Below, piece after piece: positions 34,345 through 45,398 of a stretch of DNA of 64,000 nucleotides. Numbering within the stretch: position 1 is the first letter of the stretch; every line of letters starts with the position of its first letter. A program made the position numbers and the translations under genes. Source of the stretch: Siphonodentalium dalli (taxonomy: Eukaryota; Mollusca; Scaphopoda; Gadilida; Siphonodentaliidae). The notes under the pieces are model-generated. The model was not told the origin of the DNA. It saw only the letters and a program-made list of their open reading frames with translations, and searched no databases. Where the stretch lies: positions 124,195,989 to 124,259,988 of the forward strand of contig CP136068.1 in assembly GCA_032622095.1 (NCBI GenBank), written 5' to 3'.

Positions 34345-35115
34345 TGAAGTCAATATGTGTATGAATTAGTTTAATCATATTTATTTGCTATATTACGTTA
34401 TGTATATACATACATATACAATTTATATACTTAAATGATACTTCTTTCCCGAATTATGTATATACAATTAGATTGAAGATCAGGGGCAGGCCACTAGAAT
34501 TATAGTTAACTCCCGAATACCTATAGACTAAAGGGGGAAAAAATGAACACATCTTTAAGCAATGTTACGTTTCTATGACATCGGAAATCGCGCAGGTTGG
34601 ATTGGTCATGCCCAGAGTTAGGAGGCGTGGTTTTATCATGTGTGCCGATCTGTCAATTATTGTTCCTTGTATCCAGTTATGACCCTAGATCTTCTTTGCG
34701 TTTCTACCATATCGGAAATCACGCAAGTTTGAAATGGCATGCATGACCAAAGTTCAGACATGACAAAGCCGCTGCATATAAAATGGCAGCGGGGTCTATT
34801 AATCCATATCTCTATGTATAAACTAGTGTTATTTGAACAAGAACACAAAGAACAAAAAGATGATTTCGGGCAATAGATCGACTAAACATATACTCACGAA
34901 GGGTAATCCGTTTTCATGAGCGTCAGTCTCTATTTGCTGACCGACGAGTCTAATGATTTCCTATCTTAGTTCCTGAGTCGAGCATGGGCCGATAACTTAA
35001 GAAAACAATTCGTCCACATGCTGTTGGTTTTTGACGTTGAACATATTGATAATTTCCACTACCGGCGCAAGCAAGAATTAATTGATATCACGTGTTTGCG
35101 CAAGGATCAGTTTTA
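34345..35115. other. No gene seen
   Basis: AT-rich. The phrase catatcggaaatcacgcaag near 34708 resembles acatcggaaatcgcgcaggt near 34580, a weak direct repeat. Confidence 0.4.
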
Positions 35116-35280
35116 TGCTAATTGACCACGAAAACACCATCGGACTAAATCCAACTAATTGCAGGAATACATCAGACACTCTGATTGACCCTATCGGTTA
35201 TTACGCGAACGCAGACTAATTACCAATTTTAGGTTACGCGTTCAGAAGAACAAACGAGCCCCGGTATTTAGTTTGTATTC
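35116..35280 (+). repeat. Direct repeat H, copy 1
   Basis: Shares tgctaattgaccacgaaaac, ggactaaatccaa, gaccctatcggttatta and cagactaattaccaatttta with 37018-37190. Confidence 0.7.
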
Positions 35281-35361
35281 AGGGAGCACATTGCACGATT
35301 ACTCAGTATACATCTATATAATACACAGGATTATAGGTCCAGAACTTTTAACTTCATGTGT

Positions 35362-35806
35362 AGGTCCCCAGAACAAAAATTGACCGCACCCCCAATAATA
35401 CTTAATCATATAGAAAGGTATTTATCCAACTTTGCCGGGCCTAATTTTTTTTCATTTTTTTTCAAAGTCCACAAACAGGTTCAAAATACACAACAATAAT
35501 TTTTGTTACATAAATGCCTCAAATATAGGTAGAATGATATTTTATTACTCTTCAATTTGATGTATCCCGTGTAAAAATTGAATCAGAAAAACTGCAGTTA
35601 TGAGCACAGGTCTGACGCAAACCGGCTGTTAAAATCACTCGTTCGAGATGGTGTCATCTAATTTGAAGCGGAATTTTGACCCAGCCAAACCAATCAAGCC
35701 ACATCACGGCATCGTTTCATAAACCCGGAAGCAAATATAAATTTTCCAACAACAGCCATTTAAGTATTATATACTGGGGATGGGGTAAAAAAAATTCTGG
35801 GGACCT
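35362..35806. mobile_element. Non-autonomous TIR element, family I
   Basis: A perfect 12 base inverted repeat, aggtccccagaa and ttctggggacct, bounds the element. Complementarity resumes further in (cccccaataatactt against aagtattatatactgggg). The sequence taacttcatg lies just outside both ends (35349-35358 and 35808-35817) and may be a target duplication, though it is offset by one to three bases from the repeat ends. No coding capacity. Confidence 0.65.
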
Positions 35807-36553
35807 GTAACTTCATGCGCTGTCAGTTTCCAAAGGTCAGATGATGAATTTGATCGCCAGACGTTCTCGCATATCGCTACTTAAAACCCAGATCCTTTGT
35901 TCTACCTCGACACTCTATTTCTCCAAAGTGGTACTTTATACCATGTTTTATACCATATCTATACGAAGCAATAGTCGACATTCCTAATCTGGAATGGTCA
36001 TGTATGCACAATGAGCTCCCAAGGGGACCTCTATCAGAGAAATAGTTCGCTGCTTGCACCCGCCCACGATAACAAACATCTGCATAAGTGCTTATGAACC
36101 CCACTTTATTAGTCAATAGAGGCGTCCTGCATACAGATGTGTTTCTATCACATTGAAGCACTCGAGACACCACTATTAGAGTTACTGTTCTAGCAATAAC
36201 AAAGATATTGAGTAAAAAAAAAACCTAAAATAGAGATACATGTAATTGCGACGATGGAAAATATTATGCTGTGTACAGCACAAAACAAATATTTTATCAT
36301 GTTTGCGTACATCGACGTTTGTTTTCGAACAAAGTTGTACCGCGTGGTATTGTGATATATTACGAATGTCCAGTATAGCTCGTCCATATACCCTTACAGA
36401 TGGGTCATATCAAGCCGTATCCAAAACGTCTTGCGACGGAGTTAATCAGCACAGTTTCTGTTGAAGATCTTTGTGAAGCCCTGTTAGAAATGGCGAAGTT
36501 TCAAAGTACATGCAGTTCAAGCGCGAGCATACATGTATTATATCCATTACACC
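35807..36553. other. No gene seen
   Basis: Frames at 35877-36173 and 36190-36464 are unrecognised. A stretch near 35835-35880 (tcagatgatg ... gccagacgttctcgcatatc) has a diverged relative near 37480-37525. Confidence 0.4.
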
Positions 36554-36928
36554 TTAAAGACATATTATGTACTTGATCGGGTGCGTGAGACTGATAAGTT
36601 AGTATTCAGGCGCTATGACAACTGGATGAATGTATCATTCTACTAACATTGCCGAAAATTTGAAGCAAATCGACCGTACCACTCCATAGAAAACATCGTC
36701 AGAACTACGCTCAATTGTAAATATTTACTACTCGATTCGGGACGCACCTATCTGCGATAAACTAACGAAAACGATTTCCCCATCGAGAGTCAATGCAATG
36801 AATTAATATATAAGAATGACGGTGTGTGTTGTCAATTTGGATATAAATTTGTAAAAATTACTACTTTGAACAAGATTATTCTCTATTTCTATTCGATCAC
36901 CCTACTGGAGTGTTTCACATCACTTTAA
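36554..36928 (-). mobile_element. TTAA-flanked non-autonomous element, family G, copy 3
   Basis: Reverse-complement copy of the elements at 30271 and 33013. On the plus strand it starts TTAAAGACATATTATG and ends gtgtttcacatcacTTTAA. It is well conserved over about 375 bases. Confidence 0.75.
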
Positions 36929-37017
36929 TGTATGTATTGATTTTGGGTTAGCCACGATTATGGCCTATACAGCGGTGGACAGTTCAATATCACATGTTAA
37001 CTAAAGGATAATCTCTG

Positions 37018-37190
37018 TGCTAATTGACCATGAAAACACCATCTGACTAAATCCAATAATTACGGGAAGACACCAGACACATGTAATGACCCTATCGGTT
37101 ATTAAGCGAACACAGACTAATTACCAATTTTAGATTACTCGTTCAGAAGTACAAACGGGCACATGCATGCAGGTACTTAGTTTGGATTAA
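37018..37190 (+). repeat. Direct repeat H, copy 2
   Basis: Second copy of 35116-35280, same orientation, with moderate divergence. Confidence 0.7.
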
Positions 37191-37739
37191 GTTATCCTGA
37201 TTGCACTAGTATTCTGCTGAAACGAAGTACATGCATATAATTGACACCTATAATTTGTGCCAAAAATGCCAAACAGTAAACAATTTCACCAATGACTTCT
37301 CAAATTGAGATCTCAATATAGGTCTTATATGACAGTGTAACACACCTTATCATTCTGGCATAATAGACCGACCAATGAGAATGAGGATATACAAACATGA
37401 GGGGATATTCGGTTTCCCTTGATTGAAAATGACCTCAGAATTTCTAACTTGAATTTTCAAGGGCTGTCAGCTATACCTGCGGTCAGATGGTGCAAGTAAT
37501 CGTCAGACGTTATCACATATCAATACCTATACTGTGAATGCATGGGTCATGTCTATCCGTACCCAAAAATGTCTTGCGACCGAGTCAAACAGGTGACTAA
37601 TAAATAATTATGTTGCTACATATTGAAGTTAGAGTTCTCGATCTAAACTTTCCTGGTACCATCATCTGTAACAGGTGTAGAGAAGCAGCCATAACTGGTT
37701 CTGTAGTAAATTTGGATGCACGTAGTCAAAATATATAAA
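37191..37739. other. No gene seen
   Basis: AT-rich spacer. Confidence 0.4.
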
Positions 37740-38385
37740 AAATTAATAATAAGCATTAGTGCCCCTTTAAGACTTCTGATGTAAACGGCACCTACCTATC
37801 CCGTGAAATCCCCGGTTTAATTGATATATGTGTACAAATTATCAGTTCCGATGGTCTAGCCGTTTGGTCGCCTGTAGCCAAAATATATATAAACTAGCAG
37901 GGTGACCCGACTTCGTCCGGGCTGATTCCCCTCTGCTTTCGTCCGTCGAAAGGCGCGATTTTACATTGAATTGACCATTTTCAAGGTCTAGGTCAGGTCG
38001 GGGTCACGATTTGACCCGTCCAAAAACACTCCCCGGACAAAAGTATCCCTAGGTATCAAATTTCGTCGAAATCCGTCCATCGAAAGGCGTGATTTGACCT
38101 TGAATTGACAATTTTGAAGGTCAATGTCATGTCTGGGTCATCACGATTTGACCCGTCCAAAACACTCCCCGGACAAAAGTATCCCTAGGTATCAAATTTC
38201 GTCGAAATCCGTCCGGCAGTTTTTCCGGCCATTGCTAACAGACAGTAGTCCCAAAATATATAGTAGATTAATTATTAGTGCTCCTTTAAGACGTCTGAGG
38301 TCAAGGAGACCTCTCTAATGCGATTCCCCGGTGTCAAATTACTCATATGTACATCCATCCGCCTGGTCGCCTATCGCCCGGACAA
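37740..38385. repeat. RTE-like 3'-tail repeat with internal duplication
   Basis: The block gacccgtccaaaa...cactccccggacaaaag...tatccctaggtatcaaattt occurs at about 38015-38090 and again at about 38150-38215, each next to a cgtcgaaaggcg or cgaaatccgtcc phrase. Flanking cctttaagac, ccccggt and tggtcgcct phrases also occur twice (37765-37880 and 38283-38375). The start, cagggtgacccgacttcgtc, and the recurring cgtcgaaatccgtccg phrase resemble the 3' tails of RTE-type LINEs and derived SINEs in invertebrates, from memory. No coding remnant seen. Confidence 0.5.
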
Positions 38386-40937
38386 ACAAAAGAACAAACA
38401 AACACAATTTAGTTTTATTAGCATACATGTATACGCATTAAAGATACGGGCGGCGTTGGCGGTGGGTATGCTGTTAAAATATTCACCTCCATCAAAAACC
38501 GCCATAAACAGAAATAATAGTAAAATATAGACAGTCCTTGTTCTTATACCAATCAGAAATATGGCATAAACAGTAAGTTATTGTCAAATGTTTTTCCTTT
38601 GTTATGTAAACAAAAGCAAAAAACGTTACAGAACCTGGCTTTTGTTTAGATCCGGATACGGAAAACATAAAGAGCGTTATTTGTTCCTGTTTTCCTGATA
38701 TGGAAATAATAAAGAGCGTTTATATCATTTGTGTGTGATTAACCAATAGTATTGCGCTGTGTTGTGTAAACAGAAGCAAAACTTATGTAACACGAGCAGG
38801 CTCTTGTTTACGTATACACCATCGTACGTCTTGGCGACAATATACTATTTACGCGCTGATTATGTATGGCATTATGTATGGCATATGAACAAAACTATAT
38901 ATATTTTAATATTCCTTCTGTTGATGGCGATTTGAACAAATATGAATATTTCTGCAACGAACGCCGCCCGTGCCTTTAATAATCTTATATTTGAAATCCA
39001 ATTTATGGAGGCATGGACTCAGTATGAGTGTTCATTGCTTCAAATGTGCTTGCTTCAGCGAATGGACATGTATCGATCGGAATGGCACATTTAGATGTCC
39101 CTCAACTCAGATCAAACTTCAACATCGGTCCGAACCCGCACCAACCTCGTCTAACCCAGACTGCGATGATCTTATCCACCACTTAACCACCTCGGTAACG
39201 GGGACATCCTTGCCTTTCACTGAGAGTTGGAAAGCGTATATCAGTCTGATGGTTTCGAATATTGACACAGAAAGGATCTAACATTATATTGGAAAAGCAC
39301 AATGCGTTTCCTCCGAAATTATCTGTTATCTATATCTCAAGCTCGGATTTTCGCATATGGGTTAGAACCCGCACCGACCTCGTCTAGATTGATTTAATCG
39401 ACGCTAATAGCACAATATTCAACTTTCCTATAAACCCATGCACGAAATCTTACCAGATATTTATTTATTTATACATTCATATATTCCATATATTTTACAA
39501 TACTAGCCAACATGCCGGAACTGCATGGTACCACGGAATCATTTACTATATATATATATATATTTATTTATTTTATTCGTTTTCAACAATTTTACTACAA
39601 GTAATTATTAAAATTCATTTTATCGTTAATATATATGTGTGCGTATTTATTCATCTAATTGTATCCACTACACAACTACTCTACGAGTAGTAATTAATAC
39701 ATGGCAAGTGAACTTGTGATATCTGATTGTCTATCATTTGTGTGCCAGGAAGCTCCAGTCATCAACGGGTTAATAGTAGTCGGGATTACGAAAGTTTTAA
39801 CCACGAGTCTTCAAGAAAGCGATTAAAACCACTATTCAACGAATGGTGAAAAATTGGTTCCCTAAGCTACTGTATGTGTTAACACTGCATGCTCTTGTCT
39901 TGCTGCATTGATTTGTGCCATACATGTACCTACCAACAACGTGACAGCAATACAGTTTATTTCTCACCCGATCACGCAAATGTTGGGAGTCAAATCAGGA
40001 AACTCCAGTCATGAAAGGGTTAATGATGAGAATAAGAACAAAGTCAATTAATTTTACACATGTTCTTCTCGATGATGGTGGTATATAACTATTTAACTCT
40101 GCACAGTAAAATGACATGAATTAATTATCAGTTGTTCGGGGAGGGGGAAAGCCCTGCGATACTATATTAGTAGTACAAAGTATTGAATGTTCTGTATCCA
40201 TGTACGTCGTTTTGGGTTTCCAATTCTATAAAACTGTAAAACTTTATTTCAAACTTCGTAATCAAAGATTCACGACGACCGGAAGATTAGTATTGACACA
40301 TACTTACTAGTGAAGTTTCGTGAGCAGACAGCTCATAGAAAATTAAAAAAAATCTATTCGGTAAAGAGCAAAAACAACATAATTAGTTCACCTTCGAAGT
40401 GTGCGAGACATTACCTGTTAAAGAAAAATAACTCCCGGTGCCATCACATCGATAACTGTTGGAACTTGAAGGCAAGTCTTCGCTAATTGACAGTCCGGTT
40501 CCGATTCCGATAATTTGTCGTGATGCCCAACAGACGGCGCTGCGTCCCAGCGGTCGTCTGCCTGACTCTTAATCGATTCTCCATCGACCTCTCATCCACC
40601 GCTCTATCTCGAACGATTATCGTCACTTGTCAACGATGGAAAGTAGTGAGAGTACGTTAGCTACAGCTCCTGCAGCGCGGGTCAACGATGCACAATGGGG
40701 CTCAATGACAATAGAATAGCTCCATAGTTATATAGTTGGTGCTTGACGTATTCTAACATTGGGGTGCCGAATCAGTGACGTGGTTATAGTATCCGTGCAC
40801 CACCACCCATTGAACAAGACAAAATCACGGGACATTCCATTTATACAATACCTTTGATGAGTTGAATTTTTCCTAACTGGTACCTCCTGCCTCCTAATTA
40901 AAATGAAAGCTCTGTTAAAGATGTATAATCTGAATGA
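38386..40937. other. No recognisable gene
   Basis: AT-rich with a (TA)n run near 39549-39562. A 103-codon frame at 38970-39281 is unrecognised. The phrase gaacccgcaccaacctcgtc (39131) recurs as gaacccgcaccgacctcgtc (39366), a small direct repeat. Confidence 0.4.
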
Positions 40938-41270
40938 ACGCCCCCAAATTACTATTTCTTTGGCTTCGGGGGTAAACAAAATATTTGATTCGAGTCGAGG
41001 AACCCACCCATCAAAGCTCAAAAGTGATCAGATATCGATTTTTGAAATTGTTATTTCCCGAGATATGTAATATTTGGCGGCCTGGCAAATATTCGTCAAG
41101 CCGAGGGTCTAAAATCAAGTGGCTTTGGGTGTTAGATATTTGACAATCCGCCCAAATGTCGTTGAACAAAACGTTGATAAATAACACGTTTTTGGGTAAC
41201 TTTATACTATAGTTGACAGTGGTAAGCATTACTTTTGGGAAATAAATCGATTCTGATAACTGAAGCGGAA
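40938..41270 (-). repeat. Dispersed repeat J, copy 1
   Basis: Reads as the reverse complement of 51622-51977, with long shared phrases (aaattactatttctttggct, tcgagtcgaggaacc, gatcagatatcgattttt / aaaatagatatctgatc, and the ccactgtcaactat end). Divergence is moderate. Confidence 0.8.
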
Positions 41271-41283
41271 TTTCAAAAATAAA

Positions 41284-41327
41284 TTGTTGTTGTTGTTGGT
41301 GTTGTTGTTGGTGTTGTTGTTGTTGTT
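41284..41327. repeat. (TTG)n microsatellite
   Basis: About 14 TTG units with two TTGGTG interruptions. Confidence 0.95.
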
Positions 41328-41500
41328 CGGATGATATTGGACCATCGAATCGGATTGAGTACCGTTAACTAAATATGTCTGGAAATGAATTCCAGTTGGC
41401 TTGAAGACATAACTACGTGTTCGTCGCCTTGTCCTGTTGTTTCGCGGACAATTCCGACGGAGCCAAAGCTGTCAAATCCGACAACCCATGTGAAACTTGT

Positions 41501-42017
41501 TTATTTATTTATTCCGTCATCGGATGAACTACTCGAGTCTGAACTGGACCCGTTTCCAGTATTCAATAAACCTTTCAAATTTAACTGATTCATTTTTGTG
41601 TTAACCTGTTGGCGGAGCTGTTTATTCCGTCTGAGAAATTCAATGGTTAATTCATTATATAAGCAAGATCGTGGTCTTTTATTTTACTCGATTTCGAATG
41701 TTTACATTCGAACGTTCCTCCTGATTTTTTGTAGTTCAGATTTCGTTAATTTGTTTCTTTTTCATCTCTTGTTTCTTTGTTAAATTTAGCGCCTTTGATT
41801 TCTGTTTTCGAATTCTTTAATCTCCTACTCCAATTGTACCATCTCCATGTCATCAGACTCATATGTCATATCGTTACCTACTGTACTTCCAGCCAGGGAT
41901 GTTACTGGTGATTTCTTCATATCTACGTCTGAATCCGTAAGATAATCGGTTTTACTATACGGTGCATGCGGAATTGTCCACTTTCTCTTTATATCGCGAA
42001 CTTCGTGTTTTCTCCAT
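41501..42017 (-). pseudogene. Possible bZIP-like relic, heavily stopped
   Basis: One minus-strand frame reads protein-like in two blocks but contains about six stop codons between them. Block one: HEVRDIKRKWTIPHAPYS, then DSDVDMKKSP and YESDDMEMVQLE. Block two, after the stops: KSELQKIRRNVR, KRPRSC, NELTIEFLRRNKQLRQQV, and an Asp/Ser tail (SSSDSSSSSDDG). The basic cluster followed by a leucine-rich helix is reminiscent of bZIP factors, but the invariant Asn and Arg of the basic region are not in place. A neighbouring frame gives an equally tempting weak match, so this is speculation. No introns are evident, so a processed pseudogene would be the simplest explanation if real. Confidence 0.2.
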
Positions 42018-43550
42018 ACTTAAGTATTATCGGTGCTCGCGCTGGACCGAAAAATCTTGACGTCAAAAGTTTAGCCAAATGAAAATTGTATTAGCCAAAT
42101 GAAAAAAACTTTGGCCAAATTTTGTTTGACCAAATTAAAAAAAACTTTAGCCAAATTAAATCCTCTTTTTCTCGGCGCTTTACAATTATTGACTAAAATA
42201 TTTGTTTTAAACTTTATTAGTTACTCAGAATAAAAACGTAACTAAATCAACACAAAATCAACTTTAAAAACAATATTATACGAACATAGGTATGCGTTAT
42301 GTCGCACAGACAGATCAATTCATGTGAAGCATTAATACAAAATATGGCGGGATTTCACATCCCACCATATGCAAAAAGCCCGATAAAAAGGCACATGCGT
42401 TGAATGATTATTTTTGTGAAATGTCTAAAGTTGATGATAATTTGTGCAATACTCACTTGAGCTCTACCATTCAATATACAGCAACTGATCCTGAGCTAGC
42501 GGACATAAAAATCACATAAATCAGGGGGGGTCGCGCACAAAAATTCCATATATAGGGCGGGTTAGTGGGTCATTTGGACCCGGAAAAAATGTGTAAATGA
42601 CAAAAAATGCAAAAAATTTCCTCCACTTAAAATCACTCAGTTTTTGTGCTCATGTAATCTGTAAATATCAACCATACTAACCAGTACTAACTACCATTTA
42701 GGGGTGTATGTATGCTGATGTATGTCAAAATTAATGTACCAGATTTCGACGGATGAAAGATATATTACATTATAAACAACTCATATAACAAACATTAAAA
42801 CACAAGAACAAACATTTATAATATGCATATCCAAGATAGCCTTTCAATTGGATGTCAAAGTATATGTTATAGCTATATATATATACACATGTGTATCCCT
42901 TTAAGGGTTTGAACAAAATATAAAGCTGAGTTTATATTGATGAATTCTGGGATGAATTTTGCAATTACATTTGACAAATTTGTTTACTGTTATACAGTGT
43001 GTTATAACATAATTTTATGCTCAGACCAGACACGATCAGTCGACAATGCTTGCATATAAGCATAATTATGAAATGGTTACCATCTTCTGTTCTTAATCCA
43101 CATAATGGATATTATTTGTTATTAAGATAAACTTGATTATATAAACAAAAATAACAATTCCACCATATTCCACTGGTTTAAAACTATAACAATATGAAAG
43201 CTTAGCCTTTTGTGATATTAATTCAACCACAGTTATTATTCACAAGTCTAAGCAGTTACGTACTGTACAGATACATGTAGTAAGGTAGTATATCTGGAGT
43301 TCCAGTTATTTGACTGCCAATACATATGGTATTGTAATTATTAGTTGCTTGTTCATTATTGGTTGCTTTGATATTCAATTTAGGATATAGCAGGATAGAG
43401 CAATGTAACTATAAAAAGTAGCTTTTGGTATTAAAGTCTCAACTTATTCCATATGCAACATAAAGCTAGAATATAAACATGACTAATATGAACTTTGTTC
43501 TTGAAACTAACTATAAGTCATACTAACCTGGATCAAACTGCACAGGTAAT
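42018..43550. other. AT-rich DNA 3' of the transposase-like gene
   Basis: The phrase agccaaatgaaaa or agccaaatt repeats about five times near 42070-42160. Otherwise no structured repeat or coding signal is seen. This would be the 3' flank of the next element. Confidence 0.4.
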
Positions 43551-44201
43551 CTATGCAACTCTCTTCATGCGAACTTTCTCAGAGTCACATATCTTAACTG
43601 GACAGTCTGATCCAGGATGCTTGTTCTTACAATGGGTTTCCATGTGATACGTCCAGTAAACCACATTGCACAGTGGGCACCTATACGGACGGTTTGTACA
43701 AGGTGACCGTGGCTTGGATATCTCCGCTGGCTTTAAACTAAACTTGTAAAAATAAATACAGTTTGATACAGGAATGAATGTTGTGTGAGTGGTCTTTTTC
43801 AACTCAATCGAACACCCACTGCCAGCACAATACCCACACACATGGTCCTGAACATGGGAGCTCAAGATGTGGGTTCCAATGTGGACCCTCGCATCCTTTG
43901 TTGTTAGTGTTCTTTGACAGACATAACATACTATGTCATCAGAATCAGCATAGGATGTGGGTTCTTCCATTTGAAAGAAAACTGGAGTGCCGTCTCTACG
44001 TTCATATGGCAGGTCTTCGGTGTTCATATGATGGACATCATCAAACAGCTGTACGAGCTGACACTCCTTGAATTCATAAGATACGGAAGAAACAGACACG
44101 GATTCCTGGTCATAAGAAACTAAGTCCTGACATCTGGCAAGACAACGGAAAAATCCTGTAGTGCAGTTTTGATGATGCCCAATGAGTTGCCAGGCTTCCA
44201 T
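43551..44201 (-). pseudogene. C-terminal zinc-finger module of the transposase-like gene
   Basis: A 216-codon frame whose first ~25 residues are out of frame with the parent protein. From about CQDLVSYDQESVSV onward it is coherent: an acidic linker, a C2H2 finger (C-YV-C, H-IGT-H), a Cys/His cluster (HVCGYCAGSGC), and a second C2H2 finger (C-PL-C, H-CKNK-H) before a basic end (KVRMKRVA). Such C-terminal fingers usually bind DNA or partner proteins. A normal stop ends it, so the 3' end of the gene is probably complete. Confidence 0.55.
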
Positions 44202-45398
44202 CGATAGACATTAACGTCGCATTCAAGCTTCCTGATACGTCCACTGACGATAGCATCATCTTTCACAGACACGTAGCTCACTTTCTCTATTCCGGAGTCC
44301 CTGATCTCGTCGACGATGAATAAGCACAAACTGTGACCTTGTGATGATCACCATCAGCATTCACACTACAGGCAAGAATGTCTTTCAGTCACACATTCTT
44401 CATCAGAGTCTACACTGCTCGGTCCAGAAACAGAATGAGGATATTTAGACAATCACTGAACTCTACGAAGACGGTCACCAGATTTGCTACAGCCCCCTTC
44501 CTTTGAAAGAAATCGCAACATCGTGGCTTTATAAGTGGCTGTTCCATTAATCTCAATGGTTGGACTGTGTTCGCGTCAGGTTCGTTGAGGTTGTCTTCAA
44601 ACTCCACCATTGCGGCTCGATTTTAAACTGAATCGGTGACTTCAGTTTCCATAAGATGTTCCGTAGTATCCTCAGTTACACCAGTGATATGTCCATTTGG
44701 TTTCTTCATTGAGAAAGTCAAGTTCGAGTGTGACTCAATTCGAGACATCAATATTTTGTCAGGAATCACAGATTTGGTTATATTCCTGCCAGATTCCCAC
44801 AAACTATCCATGTTCAGAGAATAGCACTTTAGGTTACCCGTCCCATTGCAAGGTGGTGTGCGATCCACAGGACCCGATAGACGCTTTGATTTATGCCTCC
44901 ATTCTGGATGTTTGGCGTAGACGGCATCCATAGTCATTGCTCGTTGAAGTCTGGTCTCCAGCTGTTGAACCAGACGAGAATAATTGCTCGACTTGATCAC
45001 TGCCAAGTTGATAGTAGAGTAGTGGCTTTTCCGGGTTTACCACTTTGAACTTTGTAGCCGTAAATATCGCATCTTGCACTGTACATTGTAAGTCGTGATA
45101 TAAAACATTTGGCATAAGTTTATGGTCATGTCTGTAGAGGTGAAACATGACATGCGACATTGCACTGAACATTTCTTCAACCGAATAATGAGGCTTTGCA
45201 AACATTGATAGGATTCCACTGCAAATGACTTTCAGAATTGAGAATGCTGGAATCGAGTCTCTCATACCAGGTGTGAAGTTGTCCAAGTTCCAAGAATCCA
45301 TCGTAGCTAAAATATTTAGAAGCTTCACAGCGGTGGGAACGTTCTGCTTGTCTTGGGGTCCAGCATGTTGTTAGCTTGTGTCTGTGAATAATTCAATT

